Positions 22,461-34,805 of a stretch of DNA of 64,000 nucleotides are shown here, piece by piece. The notes beneath the pieces were generated by a model. That model was not told the origin of the DNA. It did no database searches and saw only the letters and a program-made list of their open reading frames with translations. Where the stretch lies: NCBI RefSeq assembly GCF_011386835.1, contig NC_088797.1, forward strand, positions 91,894,264 through 91,958,263, in the 5' to 3' direction. Within the stretch, counting starts at the first letter, position 1. Every line of letters starts with the position of its first letter. Origin of the DNA: Chrysemys picta bellii (Eukaryota; Chordata; Testudines; Emydidae). Made by a program: the position numbers and the translations under genes.

Positions 22461-22662
22461 CAGGGCCGGCTCCAGGCACCAGCTTAACAAGCAGGTGCTT
22501 GGGGCGGCCAAGGGAGAGGGGCGGCACCTGCGGCAATTCGGGGGCGGCAAGTCCCTCACTTCTTCTAGGAGCGAAGGACCTGCCGCTGAACTGCCGTCAC
22601 CGATCGCGCCTTTTTTTTTTTTTTTTTTGCTTGGGGTGGCAGAAATGCTGGAGCCGGCCCTG
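22461..22662. mobile_element. hAT-type MITE with perfect 8-bp duplication
   Basis: The ends cagggccggctccag and ctggagccggccctg are perfectly complementary over 15 bases. gttataac flanks it on both sides (22453-22460, 22663-22670). The interior is GC-rich with a run of 18 T. The ends match the MITEs at 3324, 52456 and 63447; the perfect duplication suggests a fairly recent insertion. There is no coding capacity. Confidence 0.9.
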
Positions 22663-22988
22663 GTTATAACATTTAGATTTTGTTTTAAGGTGTAGAATGT
22701 TTGTAAATATTTGTAAAGAAAATGAAACATTATTTCTGGGTGATAACTGGATGCTACTGAAACACACTTGCAATATTAGCACTTTCTTAACAAGATTGCA
22801 TTTAGTTTTTTAATTTTGAATATTATGAATTCTCATCCACTTCTGAATTTTATCTCTATTGATGGGATGGAAAGCCCTAAAGTTTAATGATTTGGAGTTT
22901 AGTCTAAAGTCCACAGAAGTCTACTGGGGGCATTGAAAGGAGCCTGTTGTGTCCAGTCCAAAAGAGATATAATGACTGTAGAAATTTT

Positions 22989-23200
22989 TCAGAGTAGCAG
23001 CCGTGTTAGTCTGTATCCGCAAAAAGAACAGAAGTACTTGTGGCACCTTAGAGACTAACAAATTTATTAGAGCATAAGCTTTCATGGACTACAGTCCACT
23101 TCTTCGCATCCGATGCGAAGAAGTGGGCTGTAGTCCACGAAAGCTTATGCTCTAATAAATTTGTTAGTCTCTAAGGTGCCACAAGTACTCCTGTTCTTTT
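22989..23200. repeat. Fold-back PLE pseudo-LTR with perfect 12-bp duplication
   Basis: A short head (tcagagtagcagccgtgtta) is followed by a near-perfect palindrome from about 23020 to 23200, centred on cgcatccgatgcg (23105-23117). The flanks tgtagaaatttt are identical at 22977-22988 and 23201-23212. Its sequence is related to the tail of the PLE at 15259-20866. It has no ORF. The duplication shows it inserted as a unit. The core equivalent to CUGANGA is ccgatgc or ccgaaga here, so ribozyme activity is unlikely. Confidence 0.85.
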
Positions 23201-23443
23201 TGTAGAAATTTTGTGTATCAAATAATGTTCTCTAACATCAAGAGAGACCTGCTGCTTTGTGTAAATATAATGACGAATAGTTTTGATGCTTGAGGCTCTT
23301 TGAACAGAATATGATTAAATATTTTAGCTTCAGTTATTGTCATACGCAATACAGTAGTAACTTTATACAAGAGACCTCACTGTGTTAGACTTTGCTGTGT
23401 TAGTGGAAAGAGCAGAGCTGAAATGTATTAATATTCTTTACAG

Positions 23444-23444
<1 letters not shown>

Positions 23445-23514
<70 letters not shown>
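23445..23514. repeat. (TG)n microsatellite, about 35 units
   Basis: An uninterrupted TG run bounded by acagt and ggaggg. Its length makes it a likely polymorphic marker. No function is implied. Confidence 0.95.
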
Positions 23515-23516
<2 letters not shown>

Positions 23517-23813
23517 AGGGTTAATAATGGATTATAAAACAAGCTAGAATATATAGTTTGATGATTTAGCTGATTAGAAATATGATGCTTCAGAATTGGT
23601 GTGTCTTATATTTATCATGTAAGAATATTTTGCAACCTCCAGAATCTTTTCTTAGTCAGTGTTCATAAGTTCTGGTTCTAAAAACCTAGCTGCCTAGTAT
23701 TGTTTCTGATTAATCTTAGAGGCAAAGTAAAACTGTTTTGTTGAATAATTAAGTACCAAATCAACAGTCACAATGGATTCATGCTAGGTGTTTTAAAAAT
23801 ATTTTGATGAGGC

Positions 23814-24729
23814 CGTGATAAATAAAGAGGGGAATAGCTCCCTTTGATGGACACCCAGCCAGCCAGTTAGCTGTAAAATCCCTCTTGGTAGCTGTTCTTT
23901 ACTTGCTTTTCCTGTAAAGGGTTAAAAGGTCCCCCAGGTAAGGAAAAAAAAAACATGGGCACCTGACCAAAAGAGCCAATGGGAAGGCTAGAACTTTTTA
24001 AAATGGGGAAAGAAACTTTCCCTTTATCTGTTGCTCTCTGGACTGAAGAAACAAGGCAGCAGGAATGCTGTGTAAAGTTTGAACCAGATATGAAAATCAT
24101 CAGATCATATCTAGAACTACTTTTAACAACCCAAAGGTGTAAGTAAATCAGAATGATTAGCTAGACACCATCAAGTTTATTTCTGTTTATTTTTTAAGGC
24201 TTGTGGATCTCCTGTGATGCTTTTGTTTACTTGTAACCTTTAAGCTGAATTCCCAAGAAAGCTAATTTGGGTGCTTCATTTTTGGAATTGCTCTTTTAAA
24301 ATCTAGAAAAAGCCTAAGTTCCAAATGTATTTTTTCCTTTTTGTTTTTAATAAAATTTATCTTTCTTAAGAACAGGATTGGATTATTGGTGTCCTAAGAG
24401 GTTTGAGCAATGTTGTTTGATTAGCTGGTAGCCTCAGCTAATTTCCTTTTGTTTTTTTTCTCAGCTCTTCCTGGAGGGGGGATGAAAGGGCTTGAGGGTA
24501 CCCCACAAAGAGGAATTCCCAAGTGCTCCTTCCTGGGTTAAAAGGGTGGTGGTGGGGTGTTGCTGTTTTTGCATTTGGGTGATGGCAGCGTTTACCAAGC
24601 CAAGGTCAAAGAGAAGCTGTAACCTTGGGAGTGTAATACAAGCCTGGAGTGGCAAATATTAATTTTTAAAATCCTTGCGGGCCCCCACTTCTGCACTCAG
24701 AGTGACAGAGTGGGGATTCAGCCTTGACA
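23814..24729 (+). mobile_element. Solo LTR, about 0.9 kb
   Basis: It ends ccttgaca and is flanked by gaggc (23809-23813 and 24730-24734; the next base c also matches). The 5' end looks like a mutated TGTG (cgtgataaa). There is a possible poly(A) signal, aataaa, near 24350. Part of it (cctgtaaagggttaa, with a leading tttt) is shared in opposite orientation with the LTR at 36957, so the families are related. No internal coding region is present. I recall the 5' section as a common turtle LTR, but a database name was not checked. Confidence 0.65.
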
Positions 24730-27700
24730 GAGGCCATAATTCTACGTACTTGTAGTATATTCTTTACTGTGCTTGACTGAGGAATACATACAATCAAAGG
24801 CACCTGTGGATACGATAGGTGAATGCACTAGTGCTAACACCTAAGGATCTCTCCAGCTAAAAAGTCTCTTGTTAAAGTGTCAGTTTCTTTAAAGATTATC
24901 TTCTTGCCTGACCCAGGAGATGAACTCCTTCTATACTACAATTTACCCTGGGGTCTTCTAGTTAAGAGATTGAAACAGTCTATTGAATTAGTAGTTTCTT
25001 TAAAAAAATTAGCTGACCTAAATTATACTGACTGCCTTGAGGTTGCAAATAAGGAGATTTGTTCCATACAGACTGTTGAATAGACAGTTAGTCACTCTTG
25101 ATAACTGTCCTATACACTTTTTCCTTAGAGAGTTTGAAATAAACTGCTGAAATTAAAGTTGTTAATATGAAACCAGTCTTTTAAATTACATCAAAAACAT
25201 TAGCTGAATTATTAAAAGATGAAACATATTCCCCAAAGTTCCCTCAAATGAAACTGTCCTTCCTAATCAGTGCTCTTCTTGTCCCTTAGGTATATATTTT
25301 CCTCTTCTTATGCCAGAGTCCCACTAGTATCAGAGTGGGAGTTCTGCATGCATACAAACTTGACAGTCAACTTGAGTAAGAAATAATTTACTTTTTAAAA
25401 CATTACTCATTATGATGAGGTTTGAAATATTACCCATTTTGAAGATACTGAATCAAAAGATAAAGTATTAAATGTTACATTCCCCGTTTTGACATGTGGG
25501 TGTTTTAGAACTGTCAAATCTTTTTATAGTGTATTTGTTCCCCTAATATGGATGCATCATTAGTTTAATTTTCAGAAGAAATCAAAAGTAATTAGCCATC
25601 ACAGAACTGTTAACAATTTTGCTTTGTTTATAATTAAAGCTGGTGCTGTTTTGTGTAAAAACTGTTGCACTTCTTTCCCTCCCCAACAACTGGACTGGAA
25701 GGCATCTTGCTCCTTGAGTTTCGGGACTGGCAATGTCATGTAAAACTAAGGCTGGAGAATCACAACTTGACAGGTCTAGCACAGCCAGAGGAGACTAAGA
25801 TACTTTCTGTGACCTTTGCTTTCAGTTGTCCTTTGTGCGTGTGTGGGAATGCGTGTGTATTTATATCTGTATAGTTATATATAGATAGGAGAGAGAGACA
25901 AAATGTCGGTGTAACTATGAGATCTGGGTTTGCAGATGGAAAACTTTATAAACTAGTTTCCTATCATTGTTATTTATTTATTTATTTATTAATGGGCATT
26001 CATTTGGGCTGACTTCCAAAATTCATTTGTGGTTTTGCCACTCATGAGTAATGGGGTCATTCTAAACCTATGCTGATTGAAATTTTATAGTAAACCTCCC
26101 TTTCTTTCTTGTGTGCAGCTGAACTCTCCCTTGTAGTTAAATTAATTTTCATTCTTTGTTTAACAAAAATAAATCTATGTTCCAAACCTTTTGCTTTCAA
26201 TTAAGAAACAAAGGATTTTGTCTTTATATCTGTGATGGAAAGGGGATGAACAGCACATAAAGGCACCACCAAATTTTAGATACACATGCCCCCGCCCCCC
26301 AAATATACTTGAGTAGTTTAAATAACTGTACTAATTGAAATATATTAATTTTAAATTTAACAAATGATAATTAAAATAGTTAAACTGCAAATAATTAGCT
26401 AAACTATAATCTGGAGGAAGCAGCTTCAGGGGCACATGAAGTCTTGGCTTTTATTTTTAACTATAATTGGCTACTTAACAGTGCAATTTTAATGAAGGGG
26501 AAACTGTCAGACATCTAAAACAATAAGGTATCTAAAAAAAAGACACAGGCAAGATTTTCAAAGGCACAAATAGGCATTAGGTGGTCAACTGTCCTTGAAA
26601 GTCATTGCCTAACTCCCTTTGTTCTTGTGAAACCTCCCCTTTCAGATACTTTAGTTCATTTGCTATCTAATATATTAACAGTCTGAGAGTATCACTATTT
26701 TTCTGAATGTTACAGACATAGATTTTGACAGCAAATAGTGTGTTTGTTTATGTGTGTGTATATACCTGTATAGTGCACACTCCTACCAACTTGACTAAGT
26801 AAATGCTAGCAAAAATACTTTAATTTCCTTATACAAGAGTAGATTAATTATTTTAATAGAATTAAATAGAATTAGTTTTCTCTGGATAATAAAACTCGAT
26901 GTATATCTGCTTTATGATCTGGGAAGAATGTATATGTCTGAAGACAGGCTTCTGAAGAAGCAACTGAACAGTTAATTTTATGTATAATACTTACAATGCA
27001 TTACAACATTTCTATTTCTGACTTTGTGGTATGGCGTATTCAATACTTATAAATAACTCTTACTGCTGCTAAAAAGGGTTGCATCCCTACTGTACTATGA
27101 GAAGAGATTAGTAAATATCTCTTGTTTGAGTCAATATTTCTACCCCAACTATGTTTTGCTCATTCAACAATTTTTCAATGTAAGCAAAGTCCTTTAGCCT
27201 TTTAAAACAAATGATAGAAGCCTCAGTTCCCAGTGCCAGCTGAGGAGCTCTCAGCTGAAGAACAGGATGCAGTGGTTGCTTTATGTCTGTGCAATTGTGG
27301 ATCCCAGGATCACCTGTGTTCATCAAGTTCCCAGTTTCAAGTTAAACCAGCTAGGTGTTTTTACCTGTTTCAGCTGCTTGTCCCCAATGAGCTATTCGGT
27401 AGCCAGGGAATGCCAGTGTGCAGGGATGTACCAGCTACACACATGGCCCCTTCATTAGAGGGCTGGTTGAGTTGCATTTAGAGCAGCTTTGCCTCTCCCG
27501 AATGTATACTAAGGAGTGACTTTTTATAGCAAATGAAACATTCTGAAAAGCAGTTCAACTTTGATTTTATTTATCTGTTCATTAGCCTGTATCTGATATC
27601 TGTGGCTCAGGAGTGTTCCTGTTGGAGAGGTGGTTCAACCTTTTTGCTCTGCATAATAGTTGACAATCTAGGGTGTAGGTGTTTGATAGAAAAAGGAGTC

Positions 27701-28034
27701 CCATAAATATATTTTCTTTTCTCTGATTTCTCATATCTGAGTGTTTTTTGGGGGAGGCTTATAGTCTATAGTTTTCCATCATGGCTACCATGACTACTTA
27801 ATATCATGTGAATCCAGTATTGTATGTTTAGATTTCTGTGAGATCACTTTTTATGAATCTAAAATAAGAAATAATGATTCCTCTGAGTTCACAAAATAGA
27901 CTAGTTCAAATTGGGGATGCTGACTGGTCCCCGCAGTCTTCTATAGCTGTTTATCTCTGGGTTTAAAAGAAGTCCACAACCATCTACTATAGCATTTCCA
28001 AAGATACCTGGTGGACGGAGAGTGTTGTTGAGTC

Positions 28035-28425
28035 AGAGTTTAAGGCCAAAAGGGACCACCAGATAATCTAGTCTGACCTGTATATCGCAGGCCACCAACT
28101 CCACCTAGTACTCTCACACTAATCACAACAACCGAAATTAGACCAAAGTATTACAGCCCACAGGAGACCAGACTGTTATAGCCACCGGCAGAGAATAGGA
28201 AGGACTGAGGTGTACCAGTGTCCGAGGGCCCTGCAATGGCAGGGAAATGATTGTGAGATATATGCAAATAATCCTGGAGAGTGACCCCCTCACACACATA
28301 TATACTGAAGAGGAAGACAAAAAAACCCTCCTCAGCCCCATCATCACTGCCAATGTCATCTGGGGGTACCTCCTATATATTCCCCCACATATAGTGATCA
28401 GTTAGACCCAGAGCATGTGAAGAAG
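28035..28425. repeat. Interspersed repeat, probably the 3' part of a CR1-like element
   Basis: The section aaggccaaaagggaccacca through gatcagttagacccagagca looks like a repeat I associate with turtle genomes. The reading is recollection rather than an internal match, since no second copy occurs in this window. An open frame on the minus strand here shows no motif. Family and orientation are uncertain. Confidence 0.4.
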
Positions 28426-28744
28426 CGCCAACCAATCAAGCACCAGATTTTCTGTGGTATTTTTCAGGTGCTTTACTTTCAGGTATGACACCTAAACATT
28501 TTTTTTTAAATAATCAGATATTGGGCACCCTGGTCTCACTAATTTCTTTAAGAGGATGGTTTCGATTTGAGCCTGCATATTCTCCCCTGGAAGCATTATT
28601 TTCTGACCAGTAGAGTAAGTGTCTGACAAACAATAACTGAAAGATTCTTTTCAAAGAAGCTACTACTAACTGTTCTAAGTAATTTTACATCCAAGTGGTG
28701 GATTTTGACCTTCAAACCCAGTTCTGTTCTTCTCTAGTTAGAGA

Positions 28745-28995
28745 AACTAGGTGGGTGCGGTAATATCTCTTATTAGACCAACTTCTAATTGAAGTCTAAT
28801 AGACTGGGAGAAAACAAGGTTTTGAGCTACACAGAGCTCTTCTTCAGTTCTAAGAAAGTTACTTACAGTATACAATAGCTCTGTGTAGCTTGAAAGCTTG
28901 TCTTGCTCACCAACAGAAGCTGGTCCAATAAAAGATATTACCCATCTTGTCTTTCTAATATCCTGGGCCCAACATGGCTACAGGAACACTGCATA
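28745..28995. repeat. Second fold-back family, PLE-type pseudo-LTR
   Basis: The two halves are inverted: gagctacacagagctcttct near 28824 against agctctgtgtagcttgaaag near 28877, and the outer ends ggtaatatctcttatta against aataaaagatattacc. It is flanked by cttctctagttagaga (28729-28744) and cttctctagttacaga (28996-29011), a 16-bp duplication with one mismatch. On the minus strand ctgaaga (28847-28841) precedes a gagct/agctc stem, but the expected GAAA is aaaa; the right half keeps tgaaagc. So each half keeps part of a hammerhead-like core. Confidence 0.7.
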
Positions 28996-29589
28996 CTTCT
29001 CTAGTTACAGAGTCTCATTATGATGTGTCAACAACACAAGGTAAACATTACTTTTAAAAACAAATGAACTAATTAAAAGAACAGCTTGAGATCTCAAGCT
29101 ATTACATGTGGAGACTTTAAAATGGTAAATATATATGAACTGGAAGCCTTCATACTTTTACTTGCTAAGTGTTGCTAGTTTGTAACACTTGACCAGTTTT
29201 GTTTTGCTAGCTTGTCCCTCTGCTGTAAAAGAGCTGTTAAATAGCAAAACTACTTCAAGGCCTGAACATTTACCACATGCCTACAAATTACCTATTAATG
29301 GGCTTGACTTTACTACAGCATTTTATTATGTTTGAACATGCTATGAAGAATCGAGTAAATGGACATATCGCAGACCACAACTTTGTGATCAGTGGAGACC
29401 AGTACAAATTGTTTTCAGCATTGTGTCAGCTAACCATGATTAAACCTTTCTGGGTCTGTTTATGGTTTTCCTAGTAGCAGAATGAAGGTTGACAGGATGT
29501 CTTATAATTTTCTCTGCTGCCCTGAATAGCAACTTTGAAGCTCTCCAGAATCTGGTTGATTTACTCTGCTCCTGTTTGGGAAGGATATA

Positions 29590-30580
29590 AGGTTGCCAGC
29601 TTTCCAATCACACAAAACTGAACACCCTAGTACTGCCCCTTCCCTGTGCCCCACCCCCTGCCCCTACCCTAAGGCCCCACCCCCCCAATCACTACATTCC
29701 CCCTCCCTTGGTGGCTCGCCTCACCCCCCAATCACTACATTCCCCCTTCCTCGGTGGCTCGCTTTCCCCCACCCTCTCTCACTTTCACTGGGTTGGGGCA
29801 GGGAATTGGGGAGGGGGTGAGGGCTCTAACTGAGGGTATGGGCTCCAGATTAGGGCCAGAAATGAGGGGTTCAGGGTGTGGGAGGGGGTTCTGGGCAGGG
29901 GTAGGGAGTTGGGGTGCGGGAGGGGATGAAGGTTCTAGCTGGGGTTGCGGACTATGGGGTGGGGTTAGGGATGAGGGGTTTGGGATGTAGGAGAGGGCTC
30001 CAGGCTGTGGGTTGAGGCAGGGGGTTGGGGTGCAGGAGGGGGTATGGGCTCTGATTTGGGGGTGCGGGCTATGGGGTGGAGCCATGAATGAGGGGTTTGG
30101 GGTGCAGGAGGGGCTCTGGGTTTGGAGGGGTCTCAGGGCTGGGGCAGAGGCTCAGATTTGGAGTGTGGGGTTACCTTGGGCGGCTCGCGGTCAGTGGCTT
30201 AAGGCAGGCTCCCAGCCTGTTCTGGAATCATGCTGTGCCCCGAAAGCAGCCAGCGGGTCCAGCTCTTGGGCATGGGGACCAGGAGACTCTGTGCACTGCT
30301 TTCACCCACAGGCACCGCCCCCCACGCCCAGCTCCCATTGGCTGTGGTTCCCAGCCAATGGGAGTGCGGAGCTGGTGCTCGGGATGGGCACAACATGCAG
30401 AGCCCCGTGGTCCTCCCCACCTAGAAGCCGGACCTGCTGGACATTCCAGGACGCAGCACGGTGCCAGGACAGGTAGGGACTAGCGTGCCTTAGCTAACTT
30501 TTAATGTCCAGTCCGCGGTGCTGATTGGAGCCGCCAGGGTCCCTTTTTGACTGGGTGTTCCGGTCAAAGACATTGGTTTT
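29590..30580. repeat. GC-rich interspersed element with G-rich sub-repeats
   Basis: Starts near ggttgccagctttccaatca and ends near gggtgttccggtc...ttggttttgcc, giving a loose inverted match around gaacaccc. The interior is a minisatellite-like series of ggggttggggtgcgggaggg variants, which explains the overlapping open frames on both strands. No protein motif is present. Probably a non-autonomous DNA transposon; the boundaries are approximate. Confidence 0.45.
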
Positions 30581-31109
30581 GCCTTTCTTCAGTCTTAAGA
30601 AAACAACACTGTATTGGTTCACATTTACATTTATCTTCACAGTCATAAAATTAAGATTTTTTTTTAATTGGAGGTTTGAATTCTTCAGCAGTTGGTGGCT
30701 TAGCACTCATTTTATAATGATATGGGGTTTTGTTTGTTTTTTGTTTTTCTTTTTAAACCCTAAACTATTATTTTGCATATTTTCTCTAGTGAAAAAAATT
30801 AACACCTGGGAAACATGTTTGTACTCAGAGAATTGATTGTATTCCCACAATAATGTATCATCATCCATTCATTTTGTTTTTGTTTCCAAACTTACTCTTA
30901 ATGCACTCATTGTTACCTTAAAACAGAAGATAAATACATACTATATCTAAACATATGGTAAGTTTCAATATTAATAATAAAAGGAAATATTCTTGGGCTG
31001 ATCTTTAGCTAGCTTTATATAAGGCAGTATATGTAGTTGCTCAATGAAATAATTATCCTGTGAGGCTTCATCTTTCATAAATCTTAGGAAATTAATCTAT
31101 GCCATCTCT

Positions 31110-31916
31110 ATCTTTGAAGGAGAAAGTAGTTAAGGACATTAAGGTCAATGGTAATTGAGACAAAATACAACATGGTTTTACAAAAGGTAGATCGTGCCAA
31201 ACCAACCTGATCTCCTTCTTTGAGAAGGTAACATATCTTTTAGACAAAGGAAACACAGTGGATCTAATTTACCTCGATTTCGGTAAGGCATTTGATTCGG
31301 TTCCACATGGGGAATTATTAGCTAAATTACAAAAGATGGGGATCAATATGAAAATTGAAAGGTACATAAGGAACTAGTTAAAGAGGAGACTACAACGGGT
31401 CATACTGAAAGTGAACTGTCAGGCTGGAGGGAGGTTACTAGTGGAGTTCCTCAAGGATCGATTTTGGGACCAATCTTATTTAATCTTTCTATTACTGACC
31501 TTGGCACAAAAAGTGGGAATGTGCTCATAAAGTTTGCGGATGACACAAAGCTGGGAGGTATTGCCAATACAGAGAAGGACCGGGATATCATTCAGGAAGA
31601 TCTGGATGACCTTGTAAACTGGAGTAATTGTAATAGGATGAAATTAAATAGTGAAAAGTGCAAGGTCATGCATTTAGGGATTAATAACAAGAATTTTTGT
31701 GTTAAGCTGGGAACGCATCAGTTGGAAGTAACAGAGGCAGAGAATGACCTCAGAGTATTGGTTGATCACAGGATGACTATGAGCCACCAATGTGATATGG
31801 CCATGAAAAAAGCTAATGCGGTCTCGGGATGCATCAGGCGAGGTATTTCCAATAGAGATAAAGAGGTGTTAGTACCATTATACAAGGCACTGATAAGACG
31901 CTGTGAAGGAACAAAG
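31110..31916 (+). mobile_element. CR1 LINE fragment, reverse transcriptase only
   Basis: It reads as the CR1 RT from GFTKGRSCQTNL through the motif A segment LIYLDFGKAFDSVPHG, a stop after YIRN, a frame change, then the intact FADDTKLGG and a C-terminal piece ending at LYKALIRR (151-codon frame 31464-31919). Both 5' and 3' sections are missing. Unlike the CR1 at 11820, both catalytic motifs remain, but the stop and frameshift make it inactive. Confidence 0.85.
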
Positions 31917-32089
31917 TAGATAGTACCATTCAAAAACTAGTCTGCCTGATAAGGACACAAATGCTTAGATCTTTGGTCTAAAAGTTACTCTTCTGCTTTG
32001 CTGCAGTTTAGAATGATTAGCTATCAAGCCCTGATTGTGAAATATAACACAGTAGGTATGGAAAATGTAATTATTTTATTGATCATCTG

Positions 32090-33760
32090 CCTCAAGAACA
32101 ATGACAGAAATCTCAGGCAGTCATCTTGGGGGGTCATTAATTAACCAGGAGTTGTTAAAGGCCTCTCCAGATGTGGCCAACATGGTGGGCTGCTCGACCT
32201 CTACAGTGATTTTCATGCACCATGCCACCATGGCTGCAATCCTCAGGAATTTCAGGATGATTTCAGGAAGATATTCAGGAAGGTGACCTTTGCAGCTATA
32301 AAACCATCTCTAGATCCAGGGAATTGGTTCACATCCTTAGACCAAAGGATGGATATTTTCATATTGTGATGCATCCTTCTCACAAGAGTTTTCAGTGTTG
32401 TGTGGGTCAACCAGGAACACTTCCAGTATCTAAGGCTCACTTTTGGACTCCCTACTGCCCCCAGAGTCTTGACAAAGGTACTAGTGGTGGTAGCCGCTCA
32501 ACTATGACTGTCAGGAGTAATCATCTTTTCTTATCTTGGGAACTGGCTCCTCAAAGGCCCTTCACACAAGTAACTTCTTTCTGCAGTGAGGAAAGCCATG
32601 GTAGTATTTGATGAGGTCGGACAGTTCAAAGTAAAAGTCGACTTTGATACCTATACAACAAGTAGAGGTTTTAGGAGCCTCCTTAGATACAACATTATCT
32701 AGAGTTTCCCTGTTGAGAGAGAGGTTTATAATAATAATAATAATTAATAATAAATCTGATTTGAAGGTCCAAATGAGCCCACAAACAACAGCCAGAATTT
32801 GTCTGCAGCTCCATGTGAGCCTTCACCTTTGTCACACTTTATGCCAAGTTGCATATACGCTGCTTCCAAGGGTTGAGAACGGTTTATAAACCCAGCAAAC
32901 ACAGTCTGAATAAACTAATATCAGTCCTTCACGAGATTCTAGAGTTACTGAAAAGACCCAGGCAATGTCTGTGCTGGAGTCTCCTTCACTCTGCTTCCCC
33001 ACCATAGCATCATATGCAGCTCTTGTAAGATGGGAAGCTCATCTTCGAACAAGAGTCCACTCTCCAAATCAACCTCCTGGAACTCAGAGTGGTCAGATTT
33101 GCCTGCAGACACTTCATTCCCATGATCAAGGGCCAATCTGTGAAGATCATGACAAACAACAGCGTTTACTCTATAATCTCCAAGGAGGAGCAAGATCCCC
33201 TTCCCTTTGTGCAGAAACAATAAAATTATGGAACTGGTGCATAGCCCATCAAATTTTCATCTTGTCCTCATACTTACTGGGTATTCAGATCACCATAGCT
33301 GATGGTTTGAGCATATACTTCTGCCTGGACTATTAGTGGGAATTCAACAACTTGATTCTCAAGTGTATATTCCTTACTTTGGGTTTCCTGGAAATAGACC
33401 TCTTTGCTACCACCATCAATGGCAAGTGATGAATGTTCTGCTCGGGGGTGGGGGCCATCATTTTCTGGGAGATGCCTTCCTCATCTTCTAGTTGAGGAAT
33501 CTCCTCTATGCCTATCCTCCGATGATGATGCTCCTCAGAGTCTTAAACAAAATAAATAAGGATAGACCAAAGTCATCCTAATTGCACTGACTTGCCCAAG
33601 GCAAATTTAGTTCCTCCACTTGATACATCTTGCCAACATCTTGTCTGGCACTACACCTACCAACCATTCCTGACCCACTAACTCAAGATTCAGGGTTTGT
33701 TCTTGACCCCATTTTGAACACACTATGTCTGAAGGCTTGGTTTCTAGATGGTTAACAGCC
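32090..33760 (+). mobile_element. DIRS-type retroelement fossil (RT and RNase H remnants)
   Basis: Broken frames read in order as a DIRS-like RT (YFHIVMHPSHKSFQ near 32350; IPIQQVEVLGASLDTT near 32645), then an RNase H-like part (LELRVVRFACRHF near 33090) and GGARSPSLCAETIKLWNWC near 33185, then a downstream segment. The RT active-site line reads SYLGNWLLKG at 32529-32558, so the conserved aspartate is lost. Many shifts and stops are present. I recognised the family from the protein motifs; no tyrosine recombinase was found. Confidence 0.75.
32729..32752. repeat. Short (TAA)n run inside the DIRS fossil
   Basis: A TAA/AAT repeat interrupts the DIRS-like frame between SLLRERF and KVQMSPQTT. 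It is a likely cause of one frame change. Confidence 0.8.
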
Positions 33761-33872
33761 CCAATTGTTTTCTGTGTTAATCAGTGTGAACCTGAAAAAA
33801 TGACATGCCTTCTAAGAGAAAAGAATCAGTCCACACTTACTGAAAAAAAAAATTCCTTCCAACTGGCTTTCA

Positions 33873-33941
33873 GAAGAGTGCTACAAGACACATATATAAC
33901 CTCATGAGCAGAGGTTATATATGTGTCTTGTAGCACTCTTC
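33873..33941. repeat. Perfect 31-bp palindrome with 7-nt loop
   Basis: gaagagtgctacaagacaca (33873 onward, 31 bases to 33903) is exactly complementary to 33911-33941, with atgagca as loop. It lies at the 3' end of the DIRS-like fossil. The perfection contrasts with the decay around it. Confidence 0.95.
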
Positions 33942-34062
33942 AATGGATAAAGATCAGATGTCTGCTGACTTTCTCACGAGTCAGCATCCTTTGATACCTG
34001 TGGTATATAGCAACATAGCCCTTGTTTGAGTGGTTTTGTTCTTTCCTCTCCAAATGTCAAAG

Positions 34063-34116
34063 CCTGTTCCCATTGAACTCCATAGCAAAACTCCTTTTGA
34101 TCTCAATGGGAACAGG
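34063..34116. repeat. Short palindromic repeat with tcaatggg arms
   Basis: cctgttcccattga (34063-34076) is a perfect 14-bp inverted match to tcaatgggaacagg (34103-34116). It looks like one of the old sauropsid palindromic repeats scattered through the window. Confidence 0.6.
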
Positions 34117-34805
34117 ATTTGGCCCCAAGAGATCAGAGAATGTGATTTTGATCAATTGCTTATCTGTCCAGAGACAGTTCTCATGCATGTTCTGTGAGGC
34201 TGATTTTGATTGCCGCTCCTGTATGTCATGCTGAGGAAAATAATCAAACAATTTGGGCTGTAGTTCTATCAAGATGTACATGACACACACAGTTCTATGC
34301 CTCTTTTCCATCAAACGCAGATGGCGCAGCATCTTCACTTTCCTATTGCCTGGTGAGAGCAATACTTAGATAAAGCCAACCTGGCAGAAGCTTAGTTTGG
34401 ACATAAGGGAGGCACTGATAGTGTGTTAAGGGAAAGTGGGGTGATTGTCCTTCCTATCCTTCTTTCATTTAAGAATTTTTCAATTTGGGGTGTTGCTGGA
34501 TCCTCAGTGACACCTGAAAGTACAGGTGGCACCAGGGGCCCAAAGCATCATTTTACAACAATTTTAGACAGTTAAGGGGGGTGTTGAAGGGGATGGGGAG
34601 AGCGTGGGGGTCCCGGGCTGGGGTGGGGCGGAGTCACATGGAGGGTCACATGTGGAGGTCATGTGCCCTCCCTTGTGTCCCTCCAATGAGTGCAGTACCA
34701 ACAAGAAATGGTTTCTACTTGCACCATTGCAAAACAACCATCTTCTTTAGGGAGTACTGCTTGGGAATCACCTAAAGCACTTTAGGGTCATTACTCAAAG
34801 AAGGA

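Noticed and set aside
29593..30483. Several overlapping open frames on both strands
   Set aside because: They are explained by a minisatellite-like G-rich repeat, with no protein motif.
32090..33760. Treating the broken frames as an ordinary host gene
   Set aside because: RT-like and RNase H-like motifs in order, with many stops, fit a DIRS-type fossil better.
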